A stretch of 64,000 bases of DNA from Clostridium chrysemydis (GTDB taxonomy: Bacteria > Bacillota > Clostridia > Clostridiales > Clostridiaceae): NCBI RefSeq assembly GCF_015234215.1, contig NZ_JADEKP010000002.1:124001-188000 (forward strand), written 5' to 3'. The stretch's first letter is position 1, and each line of letters opens with the position of its first letter. The notes under the pieces are model-generated. The model was not told where the DNA came from, ran no database searches, and saw nothing but the letters and a program-made list of their open reading frames with translations. The translations under genes were made by a program, and so were the position numbers. Shown piece by piece: positions 17,433-25,502 of the stretch.

Positions 17433-17650
17433 AATCTCACCTCGAAAAATTCTATAATTTTTAGTTATTTTGATTATGGACATAAAAAAGTGCCTTTATT
17501 CAGGTGATTTTATTAAAATACCAACAAAGAAGCAAAACATTGTTGTAGGGGAGTAGAGAGACTATATAAAGGTTCAAGGAAATTGCGTGGACAGGGTAGT
17601 TAGAAACAATATCACAAAAAAATTTTTAACTTCAAGGAATATATTTACAA

Positions 17651-17667
17651 TAAGTGGTTTCCACTTA
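17651..17667. promoter_or_regulatory. 17-bp palindrome upstream of the MoxR/VWA gene set
   Basis: TAAGTGGTTTCCACTTA has 7-bp perfect arms and a 3-base centre, without a T tract. It lies about 145 bases before the first gene, close to TATAATTATA at 17690. It may be an operator. Confidence 0.45.
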
Positions 17668-17809
17668 AATTATAAATTAGTATAATTATATTGTTATATA
17701 GAAATTTCTTATTAGAGCTATTAGTATTTCAAAGTTGAGTGAAAGGGTAAGAAATGATATAATAATGTAAATTAAAGAATAATTATTATTAAGAGTGGAG
17801 AGCGTAGAA

Positions 17810-18586
17810 ATGATAGCTGATAAAAGATTATTAAACGAAATAAAAGAGAACCCTAAAAAAATTTCAGAAATTAAAAATCCAAGTTATGAACTAAAATTAG
17901 AGGCTGTTAAAGCTAATGGTATGACTATAAAATATATAGAAAATCCAGATAAAATGATACAAGAAGTAGCAGTTAAGAATAATCCACTATCTATAGAGTA
18001 TATAGAAAATCTTAATGAAGAAGTAGGACTTCTTGCAGTTACAAGCCTTTGGAATTCACTAAAATATATTAAAAATCCAACTAAAAATATTATAAAAAGG
18101 GCTATTAAGGCTAAGGGCCTTGCAATTCAATATGTAGAAAATCCAAGTGAAGAATTACAATTACTAGCTGTAGGAAAAGATTATGATGCAATTAAATATA
18201 TTGAAAATCCAAGTGAAGAAGTACAGCTAAAAGCTATAAGCAATCACTTTGGAGCTATAAAGTTTATAAAATCACCAACTCTTAAGGCAAAAAGATTAGC
18301 TATTACCCTAAATGAAGAAGCTATAAATTATTTAGGTAACTATACTTTTGATGAACTTAAGCTATTTATAAAAGATAATATAAATGTTGTTAAGTATATA
18401 TATGACACTATTGACCCAGAATTAGTTGTTGATGTATTGATAGATAAACTAGATAAAAAAGAAATGACTAGAGAATATATGAAGGCATTTTTAGATTTAG
18501 AGATACTTGAAATGAATAAAATTGCATTTGTATGCGAATATGGTGATAAGAGCGCTAAAAAGTTATTAATTGACTGTAAGTTATAA
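17810..18586 (+). CDS. Repeat protein with YIENPSEE-type helical repeats
   Basis: The product has 258 residues built mostly from about eight imperfect 22-residue repeats. Examples are IKYIENPDKMIQEVAVKNN, IQYVENPSEELQLLAVGKD and IKYIENPSEEVQLKAISNH. They resemble DUF4116-type or other alpha-solenoid repeats, suggesting a protein-protein interaction scaffold. The last 90 residues are helical without clear repeats. The ATG at 17810 is preferred over a GTG five codons upstream. It is the first gene of a tight set with the AAA+ ATPase (12 bases downstream) and the VWA protein, so it may be their adaptor or substrate-recognition factor. That role is inference. Confidence 0.8.
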   Translation: MIADKRLLNEIKENPKKISEIKNPSYELKLEAVKANGMTIKYIENPDKMIQEVAVKNNPLSIEYIENLNEEVGLLAVTSLWNSLKYIKNPTKNIIKRAIKAKGLAIQYVENPSEELQLLAVGKDYDAIKYIENPSEEVQLKAISNHFGAIKFIKSPTLKAKRLAITLNEEAINYLGNYTFDELKLFIKDNINVVKYIYDTIDPELVVDVLIDKLDKKEMTREYMKAFLDLEILEMNKIAFVCEYGDKSAKKLLIDCKL

Positions 18587-18598
18587 GGAGTTAGAAAA

Positions 18599-19678
18599 AT
18601 GAAATATTCAGACGTATTAGAAGCATGTATGTTAGTTATAGAATCAAACGATGTTCCATTAATAATAGGTGAAAGTGGTATAGGTAAAACAGCTTTAGCG
18701 AGAGAAATAGCAGAGAATACAAATCATAAGCTTATCACTCTTGATGCTAACCTTTTAAAAGAGGGAGAAATAGGAGGATTACCTGTAGTAGATAGAGGAA
18801 GAACTATTTATGCAACTCATAATAAATTATTACAAGTAGAAAATTATGTTCAAAGAGGGTATAAAGTTTTATTATTCATAGATGAATTAAATAGGTGTGA
18901 ACACGCAGTTCAGCAAGAACTTATGAATTTAATATTAAATAGAGAAATAAATGGCTATGAGCTAGGTAAAGATGTAAAAATAATAGCTGCTATGAACCCT
19001 TCAAACAAGTATGATAACTTTTTAGATAGTTCTTATGAAGTAGTCGATATGGACCCAGCACAAGAGGATAGATTTGTTTGGCTAGAGATGGAATCTGACG
19101 TAAAAGAATGGATTAAATGGGCTATGCAAAGTAAAAGCATACACGAAGACATAATAGAATTTATATCAAGTTTCCCAGATTATTTACATAGACCTTATTC
19201 AAATGAAAGTGTAAAGCCTACGCCTAGAAGTTATGAAAGAGTTTCAAAAAGTTATACTATCTACAAAAATTCAAATGGTAAAATTTCTTTTGATACTTTA
19301 TTAAGTGTTGTTAAGGGGAATATTGGAGTTAGTATTTCAACTGATTTTGCAAACTTCATAAAAGAAAATAGAAAGCCACTAATAAATCCAAAAGATGTAT
19401 TTAAGTTAGATTCATTACCTGTGGATTTAAAAGAAAAAATTCTTAAAGAAAGCAATTCAAGATTATATATTTTAGGAAGAAGAGCTATTAATTATATTAA
19501 TGATTTAGAAGAATATAAAAATGAATTTAATATATTTGGGGAGATTTTAAAGCTATATCCTAGAGATTTAAGACTTGGAATTATGAAAGAAATAAAAGAA
19601 GATTGTCCTAAAGAGATATATGAAAAATTATTAGATTCTGATGAATTTATAGATGCATTTTTTGATATATATGTGTAA
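18599..19678 (+). CDS. MoxR-like AAA+ ATPase
   Basis: The product has 359 residues. The AAA+ core spans about 1-230: Walker A GESGIGKTALA near residue 20, Walker B VLLFIDELNRCEH near 80, sensor 1 VKIIAAMNPSNKYDNF near 125 and an arginine-rich segment PTPRSYERVSKSY near 205. The C-terminal 130 residues form a helical lid-like region. MoxR ATPases typically act with VWA-domain partners as chaperones that insert metals or remodel complexes, and a VWA-type gene follows 18 bases downstream. AAGGAG precedes the ATG. Confidence 0.92.
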   Translation: MKYSDVLEACMLVIESNDVPLIIGESGIGKTALAREIAENTNHKLITLDANLLKEGEIGGLPVVDRGRTIYATHNKLLQVENYVQRGYKVLLFIDELNRCEHAVQQELMNLILNREINGYELGKDVKIIAAMNPSNKYDNFLDSSYEVVDMDPAQEDRFVWLEMESDVKEWIKWAMQSKSIHEDIIEFISSFPDYLHRPYSNESVKPTPRSYERVSKSYTIYKNSNGKISFDTLLSVVKGNIGVSISTDFANFIKENRKPLINPKDVFKLDSLPVDLKEKILKESNSRLYILGRRAINYINDLEEYKNEFNIFGEILKLYPRDLRLGIMKEIKEDCPKEIYEKLLDSDEFIDAFFDIYV

Positions 19679-19696
19679 AGCCTGGAGGTTATAAAA

Positions 19697-21049
19697 ATGA
19701 TAGGGTTAAATAGTTTTGAAGATGAAAAAAATCTTTTATTAAAAGAAGCATTAGAATTTAAGAGTATTAATGACGTATCAGATATGTTTAAAAGAAGATT
19801 TTTTGATTTAGTTACAAAGGTAATAATAGATAACGTAAGTAATGATGATAGTTTCTTTGGTAACTTTATGCTAAAAATAGAGAGAAAAATAAGACTTGAT
19901 ATAAGCTACCCTTTATCAACTATACCTGAAATATCAGGGTTTAAGATGAGTTTTAACCCTATATTATTTTTAAATGCAACTAAAAGAGAGATGGAAGCTT
20001 TATTTAAACACGAGATATATCATATTATGTTTAGCCACTACATAAGAGAAAAGGAACTTAGAGACTCTTATTCAAAGGAAGCTGTAAACATAGCTTTAGA
20101 TATCTCTATAAATCAATTTATAAAGCATTTACCTATGGAGTGCAAAAGGCTTGATTCTATAAACTTAGAGTATAATTTAAATATGAAAGAAGATATGCCT
20201 ATAGATTATTATGCTGAAAAAATAAACGAAGCTATAAAAATTAGGGAAAAGAAATCTAAAAAAGATAGCAAATCAAGTGATAAAGTTAAAAGAGAGTATG
20301 ATATAGAATCTGCACACGATGCTTGGGAAGATATAGATATAGACTTAGATAGAGTAAAAGATTTAACTAAGAAGACAGCTCTAAGTTCTAATAAAGGAGA
20401 TACACCTATAAACATACTTAAAATTATAGAGAGCTATAGTGAAAAATCACAAATAACTTGGCAAAAACTATTAAAAAGAATGATTCCAACAGTTAAATCA
20501 GGATATAAAAAAACTATAGTTAGAAGAGATAGAAGGCAAAGTGAAAGAGTTGATTTAAGAGGGAAGCTTAAAGACTCTGTTCCTGAAATAATAGTAGCAA
20601 TAGACATAAGTGCAAGTATGACTCAAAAAGATATTGAAAAGATAATTATTGAGGTTCTTGGAATAATAAAAGGAAGAGTTGACAAAATAAAAATAATAGA
20701 ATGTGATAACGAAATAAGAAGAGTTTATAACGTGAAAACTCCAAAAGATATTAAGCCAAGGTTTAACAATTCAGGAAGTACAAAATTTTCACCTGTATTT
20801 GAGTATATAAATAAAAATAATTTAAAAGATAAGCTTCTTGTTTATTTTACAGATGGAGTAGGGGAAAAGGAGCTTTTAGTTTCTCCTAAAAGTAAAAGGA
20901 TAATCTGGGTTTTAACTGGAAAAGATGAACTTTCTTTAAAGAACAGTTTCGGTATAATTAAAAAATTAAATAAAGATTCAGTAGAAGGTGAAGGTGGCTC
21001 AGCTGCTTTAAATATGATAAGAGGAGTTATCCACGATTGGGCTAGATAA
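19697..21049 (+). CDS. Metallopeptidase-like / VWA-like protein (DUF2201 type)
   Basis: The product has 450 residues. The N-terminal half is a putative metallopeptidase-like domain with EALFKHEIYHIMFSH, where HEIYH fits HExxH, near residue 100. A charged linker (KIREKKSKKDSKSSDKVKRE) follows. The C-terminal VWA-like domain has IIVAIDISASMTQKD (MIDAS DxSxS) near residue 300 and a conserved LLVYFTDGVGEKE. Proteins of this shape occur beside MoxR ATPases; the pair is thought to act as a chaperone or maturation system. GGAGG precedes the ATG. Whether the HExxH site is active is unknown. Confidence 0.9.
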   Translation: MIGLNSFEDEKNLLLKEALEFKSINDVSDMFKRRFFDLVTKVIIDNVSNDDSFFGNFMLKIERKIRLDISYPLSTIPEISGFKMSFNPILFLNATKREMEALFKHEIYHIMFSHYIREKELRDSYSKEAVNIALDISINQFIKHLPMECKRLDSINLEYNLNMKEDMPIDYYAEKINEAIKIREKKSKKDSKSSDKVKREYDIESAHDAWEDIDIDLDRVKDLTKKTALSSNKGDTPINILKIIESYSEKSQITWQKLLKRMIPTVKSGYKKTIVRRDRRQSERVDLRGKLKDSVPEIIVAIDISASMTQKDIEKIIIEVLGIIKGRVDKIKIIECDNEIRRVYNVKTPKDIKPRFNNSGSTKFSPVFEYINKNNLKDKLLVYFTDGVGEKELLVSPKSKRIIWVLTGKDELSLKNSFGIIKKLNKDSVEGEGGSAALNMIRGVIHDWAR

Positions 21050-21134
21050 AAGGGTTTAAAAGCTAAATATGAATAAACTGTTAGGAAAATATTCATCTTT
21101 ATGATAAAATACTATTAGATAGGGAGGATTTGTT

Positions 21135-21791
21135 TTGAAAAAATATAGATCGTTATTATTAATAGTTCTAATTATTAGTTTTGGAATGAATATATATTTA
21201 TCATACAAAAGAAATAAAGATGAATATAGAATAGGTGAGAAATCCTACAAGAATTCAGAGCTTATAAACACTAGAAATTCTAAAAATTTAGAAATTCTTA
21301 AAAATGCTATAGATACTGGTAGTATACCAAATAGCAAGCTATTAAATCTTTATTCAAACTATAAAACTATAGACGAAGCTTTAATAGAATTAATAAATGA
21401 TTACTCATTTTACAGACAAAACATCATATTTAATTTTAATAAAAAAGATGTAAATGGACTTAAAGTTTTAGAAAACGATATTTATGCGAGAATTTCTACA
21501 TATTTAGAAAACATATTATTAAATATTATGAATACAAAAAAAGATAAGCTTGTTTTAGAAGGAAAATCTTTAGAAGATTTTAAAGTTTTATATGAATTAG
21601 CTTTAAATACTAATAAGAGATATATTGATTTTACAAATAGTTATTTAAAAGATTTAGAAGGTGAAGAAAAGCTTAAAAAATTCATAGATAAAAGGTATTA
21701 TATAAATGTTATAGATAACTTAAATAGTATAAATTCAGAATATAATGATTATGATTTTGTAAGTGAAATAAAAGTACAAAAATTAAATTAA
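21135..21791 (+). CDS. Membrane-anchored protein of unknown function
   Basis: The product has 218 residues: an N-terminal membrane anchor (SLLLIVLIISFGMNIYLSY) followed by an extracytoplasmic, highly charged helical domain with many Asn, Leu and Lys. No family was recognised and there is no lipobox or enzyme motif. It starts with TTG 7 bases after AGGGAGG. It follows the VWA gene by 85 bases and ends at its own terminator, so it may be a separate unit. Confidence 0.8.
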   Translation: MKKYRSLLLIVLIISFGMNIYLSYKRNKDEYRIGEKSYKNSELINTRNSKNLEILKNAIDTGSIPNSKLLNLYSNYKTIDEALIELINDYSFYRQNIIFNFNKKDVNGLKVLENDIYARISTYLENILLNIMNTKKDKLVLEGKSLEDFKVLYELALNTNKRYIDFTNSYLKDLEGEEKLKKFIDKRYYINVIDNLNSINSEYNDYDFVSEIKVQKLN

Positions 21792-21803
21792 ATTGTTTTT
21801 ATT

Positions 21804-21830
21804 AACTCCTTTTTAGGAGTTTTTCTTTTT
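21804..21830 (+). terminator. Terminator of the gene at 21135
   Basis: 7-bp stem AACTCCT / AGGAGTT with a 4-nt loop and a T-rich tail (TTTCTTTTT). Confidence 0.75.
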
Positions 21831-21832
21831 AT

Positions 21833-21862
21833 AAAAAAGCTTCCCCTAAACCTTAGAGGAAG
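21833..21862 (-). terminator. Terminator of the HesB-like selenoprotein gene
   Basis: On the minus strand, stem CTTCCTCTAA / TTAGGGGAAG with a 3-nt loop is followed by CTTTTTT. It lies 13 bases after the stop codon. Confidence 0.75.
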
Positions 21863-21874
21863 TCTTTCTTAAAA

Positions 21875-22207
21875 TTAGTGGCATCCGCCACCACAAGAAC
21901 CACAACCATCTGATTCAGGTGATTTGTTTGGTTTTAGAGTTAAACCTCTATTTCCATTTTCTTCTGATGATAATATAGTAAATCCACCATATTCATCAAT
22001 TAGATCTTTTTTAGCTATAAAGTTAATATCAGCTATCTTTTCTAATAAGTCACTATCTGATTGTTCATCCAGAACAATATTAAATACTGGGCCTCCTCAG
22101 CCAACGCCTGCTAAATTAACTCTAATATTAAAATCTTTAACATCGTTTTGAACTAGAAAATCTTTAAATTCGTTGTAAGCTTCATCGCTTATAGTCATAA
22201 ATTTCAT
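21875..22207 (-). CDS. HesB/IscA-like protein with in-frame UGA, probable selenoprotein
   Basis: The reading frame runs 110 codons from ATG 22207 (GGAGG 8 bases upstream) to TAA, interrupted only by TGA at codon 37 (22097-22099). The sequence around it is NLAGVG-TGA-GGPVFNI. The neighbouring paralogue at 22308 reads NLGGMACSGPVFNI, so TGA aligns with Cys. The frame stays open and homologous after the TGA, including ILSSEENGNRGLTLKP and the C-terminal CGSCGGGCH. HesB-like selenoproteins are a known family in clostridia and other bacteria. About 18 bases after the UGA the RNA can form a 7-bp stem (ATTGTTC / GAACAAT) with loop TGGAT, which fits a bacterial SECIS. Homologues relate to Fe-S cluster carriers, but the function here is unproven. 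A plain nonsense mutation is the alternative. Confidence 0.85.
22055..22074 (-). promoter_or_regulatory. Candidate bacterial SECIS hairpin
   Basis: On the minus strand downstream of the TGA, ATTGTTC-TGGAT-GAACAAT forms a 7-bp stem with a 5-nt G-containing loop. The apical loop begins about 25 bases after the TGA, within the usual bacterial SECIS distance. Coordinates are accurate to a few bases. Confidence 0.65.
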
Positions 22208-22240
22208 AATTTTTTCCTCCTTTATTAATAATATAAAAAA

Positions 22241-22274
22241 TAGTGTATCAGTAATATTTTTTACTGATACACTA
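22241..22274 (-). terminator. Terminator between the two HesB-like genes
   Basis: 14-bp perfect stem TAGTGTATCAGTAA / TTACTGATACACTA, followed on the minus strand by six T. It ends the Cys-type gene. Only about 30 bases remain to the selenoprotein start, so that gene may depend on readthrough. Confidence 0.85.
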
Positions 22275-22307
22275 CATAATATTACTACAAAATATTTTTA
22301 TAGTAAA

Positions 22308-22637
22308 TTAGTGACATCCACCACCGCAAGAACCACATCCGCCTTCTGGTGCGATTACTGGTTTTAAGCTTAGACCTCTTCCTTCATTTTCTTCTGATGA
22401 AAGGATTATAAATCCACCGAAATCATCTATTAATCTTTTTTCTACTATAAAGTTTATATCGTTTATAGTTTCAACTATGTCGTCGTCAGTAGCTTCGCTT
22501 ATTTCAATGTTGAAAACAGGACCGCTACAAGCCATTCCACCTAAATTAATTCTTATGTTGAAATCTTCTACTTTATTTTCTTCTAAGAAAGCTTTAAATT
22601 CGTTAAATGCTTCTTCACTTAAGTTTATGTTTTTCAT
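22308..22637 (-). CDS. HesB/IscA-like protein, cysteine form
   Basis: The 109-residue paralogue of the UGA-containing gene just downstream. It has MACSGPVFNIEIS, where Cys replaces the candidate selenocysteine, a FIILSSEENEGRGLSLKP block and a C-terminal CGSCGGGCH tail with a GGC-type metal-binding look. IscA/HesB proteins bind or carry iron-sulfur clusters; the terminal cysteines may be ligands. The two copies arose by tandem duplication, and having both a Cys and a Sec form side by side is unusual. AAGGATGG lies upstream of the ATG. Confidence 0.9.
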   Translation of the reverse strand: MKNINLSEEAFNEFKAFLEENKVEDFNIRINLGGMACSGPVFNIEISEATDDDIVETINDINFIVEKRLIDDFGGFIILSSEENEGRGLSLKPVIAPEGGCGSCGGGCH

Positions 22638-22804
22638 AAAATAACCATCCTTTATTAATAAATTTTCTTAATAATATTGTATCACAATTCAAATCAAAGT
22701 CAAATGGTCGGAATTAAATAAAATAAAAACTATTTATTAAAAAGGTTTTATGGTTATAATATTATTAGATATAAAAGATTTGTGGTAGAGAAAGGATGGT
22801 TTTA

Positions 22805-23557
22805 GTGAAACCATATGAAAAAGAGTTTGTTTTAGAAAAAATAAATGAATATAATAAAAAAATAAAATTAGGTAAAAGTGGTAAGCATGAAATTATAAAA
22901 AAAGATGGAACAAAGGAAAATATGAGTGGTTATCTTCATAAAATAAATGAAGATATAGATATGCCAATTTTAGAACTTAGAAGTGATGATAAGTATTGGA
23001 TGAGACTTGATATAAGAGAAGTTGAAAGTACTTATTTTATTATAAAAAATGCACACGGAAATGTGGGAGTCGTAGGGCTAGGACTTGGATACACCGTAAA
23101 TGAAATTGCAAAAAATAAAAATGTTAAAAGCGTAACTGTATACGAATTTTCAGAAGATGTTATAAAACTTTACGAAAATAGTTTTAAAAAGAATCCTAAG
23201 ATAAAAATAGTAAAAGGTGATGCTTATAAAGCTAAGTCTAAAACTTTTGATTATTTTTTCGTTGATATTTACGAATATAAATTAAGTGATAAAGTAGTTT
23301 CTGACTACGAATTCTTTAATAAACTTCACAAAATCGAAGATTACGTATTTTGGGGAGTAGAACACTTTTTATTAAGCTGTAGCTACGAAGAGATAGTTTG
23401 GGTGTATATCCCAGAGCTTTGGATGGAATTAAGTAAAAATATATTTTCAGGGGTACAAGAAGCAGGCTACTTAGAAACATACAAACAATTAGATACGAGT
23501 CTTGTACACGACATACTAAGTAAGTTTAAAAAGGTTTTAAATAGTGATATGGAATAA
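22805..23557 (+). CDS. Methyltransferase-like (spermidine synthase fold) protein
   Basis: The product has 250 residues. Residues about 90-170 show a Rossmann-type SAM-binding fold: VGVVGLGLGYTVNEIA (motif I), VKSVTVYEFSEDVIKLYE (motif II, acidic residue at the strand end) and FDYFFVDIYEY. The N-terminal 80 residues are a beta-rich domain. It resembles the spermidine-synthase-like class of SAM-dependent enzymes, but no polyamine motif is complete, so the substrate is unknown. GTG 22805 is chosen because the ATG at 22796 overlaps the AAGGATGG ribosome binding site. It is monocistronic. Confidence 0.75.
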   Translation: MKPYEKEFVLEKINEYNKKIKLGKSGKHEIIKKDGTKENMSGYLHKINEDIDMPILELRSDDKYWMRLDIREVESTYFIIKNAHGNVGVVGLGLGYTVNEIAKNKNVKSVTVYEFSEDVIKLYENSFKKNPKIKIVKGDAYKAKSKTFDYFFVDIYEYKLSDKVVSDYEFFNKLHKIEDYVFWGVEHFLLSCSYEEIVWVYIPELWMELSKNIFSGVQEAGYLETYKQLDTSLVHDILSKFKKVLNSDME

Positions 23558-23558
23558 A

Positions 23559-23595
23559 GGTATTAGCACTAAAAATTTAGTGCTAATACCTTTTT
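23559..23595 (+). terminator. Terminator of the gene at 22805
   Basis: 13-bp perfect stem GGTATTAGCACTA / TAGTGCTAATACC, then TTTTT. Confidence 0.9.
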
Positions 23596-23722
23596 AGCAT
23601 ACAGGAAAACATATAATTTGTAGTTATTATAAATCCAGATTAGAGATATTGAAATAAGACTTTTCAAATTTTATCTATATATTTATAAATGATTTAGGAT
23701 ATATTCTAATATAATTTTAAAA

Positions 23723-24106
23723 CTATAATTTTAAATTAGGATGTATGTTAGTCTCATTTTTATAGTAGTAATTTATCTTATCATCTATTTTCTTTAGATT
23801 TAATTTAAGAGAGTCTAATTCTTTTAAGACCTCTTCTCTATGTTTAATTAGCATCTCTTTTCTAAGATTAAAAGTACTAGAACCTTCAACGTACCAATCT
23901 ATATACTTTTTTATTTCTTTCAATTGCATCCCTGTATTTTTAAGGCAGTGAATTAAACTTAACCATTCTAAATCTTGATCGTTAAATATTCTATTTCCTT
24001 TTTCATTTCTCTTAACAAAAGGAAGTAAGCCTTCTTTATCATAATATCTTATAGTATATGAACTTAAACCTGTTTTATCAGACACTTGCTTTACTGAATA
24101 ACTCAT
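23723..24106 (-). CDS. MerR-family regulator, NmlR/AdhR type
   Basis: A 127-residue transcription factor. The N-terminal winged helix reads SVKQVSDKTGLSSYTIRYYDKEGLLPF. LIHCLKNTGMQLKEIKKY carries the single cysteine (about residue 54) typical of the aldehyde- or nitrosative-stress-responsive NmlR/AdhR branch, followed by a dimerisation coiled coil. It is divergent from an iron-dependent alcohol dehydrogenase gene whose promoter has the right operator architecture (24178-24208). Direct control of that dehydrogenase is therefore likely. The inducing aldehyde or thiol stress is inferred from the family. Confidence 0.9.
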   Translation of the reverse strand: MSYSVKQVSDKTGLSSYTIRYYDKEGLLPFVKRNEKGNRIFNDQDLEWLSLIHCLKNTGMQLKEIKKYIDWYVEGSSTFNLRKEMLIKHREEVLKELDSLKLNLKKIDDKINYYYKNETNIHPNLKL

Positions 24107-24177
24107 AATAAATCCCCCTTAAAAGACATAAACTTATATTTAGTATACTATATAATTTAAAAAATAAAAAAATGCTG

Positions 24178-24208
24178 TTGACTTAGAGTTAACTCTAAAG
24201 TGTAGGAT
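24178..24208 (+). promoter_or_regulatory. MerR-type promoter/operator of the alcohol dehydrogenase gene
   Basis: TTGACT (24178-24183) and TAGGAT (24203-24208) are separated by a long 19-base spacer. Over the spacer lies the dyad TTAGAGTTAACTCTAA (24183-24198). The elongated spacer with a central dyad is the hallmark of MerR-activated promoters, and the dyad sequence closely resembles those known for NmlR/AdhR. Confidence 0.85.
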
Positions 24209-24252
24209 TTATATAAAGAATAAATTATAGAAGAATTTAGGAGGAATTAAAA

Positions 24253-25422
24253 ATGAATTTTAATTATCAAATGCCAACAAAATTACTTTTTGGAAAAGGA
24301 CAATTAAATAATTTACACAAAGAGGATTTACCAGGTAAGAAAGCTTTAATAGTAGTTTCATCTGGTAAGTCAGTTAAAAAATATGGTTATTTAGAAAGAT
24401 TAGAAAAAGAATTAGAAAAAGCAAATGTTCAATATGTTATTTTTGATAAAATTCTTCCAAACCCAATAAAAAGCCACGTTATGGAAGGTGCACTTTTAGC
24501 AAGAGAAGAAAAGTGTGACTTTGTTATAGGTCTTGGTGGTGGAAGCAGTATTGATAGTGCTAAAAGTATCTCAGTTATGGCTACAAATGAAGGTGATTAC
24601 TGGGATTATATATCAGGGGGAACTGGAAAAGAAAAGCCTGTTAAAAATGATCCATTAAAAGTTATAGCAATAACTACTACAGCTGGAACTGGAACAGAAG
24701 TAGACCCTTGGACAGTAATAACAAACGAAGATACAAACGAAAAAATAGGATTTGGTTATGAAAAGACATTCCCAAGCATCGCAGTAGTTGATCCTGAACT
24801 TATGCTTTCAGTTCCTAAAAAGCTAACAGCTTATCAAGGATTTGATGCTTTATTCCATAGTACGGAAGGATATTTAAATAAAACTGCAAATACTATGAGT
24901 GATATCTATGCACTTAAAGCAATTGAACTTATAGGAAAGTCACTTAAAAAGGCTGTATTAAACGGAAATGATATAGAGGCAAGGAGTGATATAGCACTTG
25001 CAAACACTTTATCTGGATTTGTTGAGTCTACATCAGGATGTACGTCAGAGCACTCTATAGAGCATGCTTTAAGTGCTTATCATCAAGATTTAACTCACGG
25101 TGCAGGTCTTATAATGATAAGTGGAGCTTATTATACTTTTATAGCAAAGAGTGGAAAATGCGATGATAGAATGGTTGAGATGGCTAAAGCTTTAGGAAAA
25201 AAAGATGCAAAAGAATCTATGGATTTTGTTAAAGCTTTATTAGAACTTCAAAGAGATTGTGAAGTTAATGATTTAAAGATGAGTGATTTTAATATAGATA
25301 AAGATAATTTAGGAAAATACGTTAAAAATGCAAGAGAAACTATGGGAGGATTATTTTTAGTAGACCCTATAGAAATAAATGATGAAGCAGTACTAAATAT
25401 ATTAAAAGAGTCATATAGATAA
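24253..25422 (+). CDS. Iron-containing alcohol dehydrogenase
   Basis: A 389-residue group III alcohol dehydrogenase. The NAD(P)-binding segment GLGGGSSIDSAKSI lies near residue 98, and TTTAGTGTEVDPWTVI follows. The metal ligands are expected in FDALFHSTEGY and in EHSIEHALSAYHQDLTHGAG. It reduces an aldehyde or ketone, or oxidises an alcohol; the substrate is not decided by sequence. GGAGG precedes the ATG. Its control by the adjacent NmlR-type regulator suggests aldehyde detoxification rather than bulk solvent formation. It is monocistronic with a terminator. Confidence 0.95.
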   Translation: MNFNYQMPTKLLFGKGQLNNLHKEDLPGKKALIVVSSGKSVKKYGYLERLEKELEKANVQYVIFDKILPNPIKSHVMEGALLAREEKCDFVIGLGGGSSIDSAKSISVMATNEGDYWDYISGGTGKEKPVKNDPLKVIAITTTAGTGTEVDPWTVITNEDTNEKIGFGYEKTFPSIAVVDPELMLSVPKKLTAYQGFDALFHSTEGYLNKTANTMSDIYALKAIELIGKSLKKAVLNGNDIEARSDIALANTLSGFVESTSGCTSEHSIEHALSAYHQDLTHGAGLIMISGAYYTFIAKSGKCDDRMVEMAKALGKKDAKESMDFVKALLELQRDCEVNDLKMSDFNIDKDNLGKYVKNARETMGGLFLVDPIEINDEAVLNILKESYR

Positions 25423-25467
25423 ATTAGATATACCTAATTAAAAATCTTTATAAATAAAATATAAAAT

Positions 25468-25502
25468 AAGCTAGGAAAGCTAATAACTTCCTAGCTTCTT
25501 TT
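25468..25502 (+). terminator. Terminator of the alcohol dehydrogenase gene
   Basis: Perfect 10-bp stem AAGCTAGGAA / TTCCTAGCTT with a short T tail (CTTTTG). Confidence 0.75.

Larger units (their letters stand above)
16431..17548 (-). mobile_element. IS1595-like element, copy 1, with inactive-looking transposase
   Basis: The 1118-bp unit is bounded by 30-bp imperfect terminal inverted repeats. Each repeat begins CTACAACA and ends TTGGTA, and 21 of the 30 positions agree between the two ends. It contains one minus-strand ORF and about 185 bases of conserved noncoding DNA at the left end. That noncoding part holds four GACAAG motifs at 16503, 16522, 16551 and 16570, spaced 19, 29 and 19 bases. 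Copy 2 at 38388-39506 has the same ends, layout and near-identical motif spacing. No 8-bp target duplication flanks the unit; both copies have a run of seven or more A directly left of the element. Confidence 0.75.
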
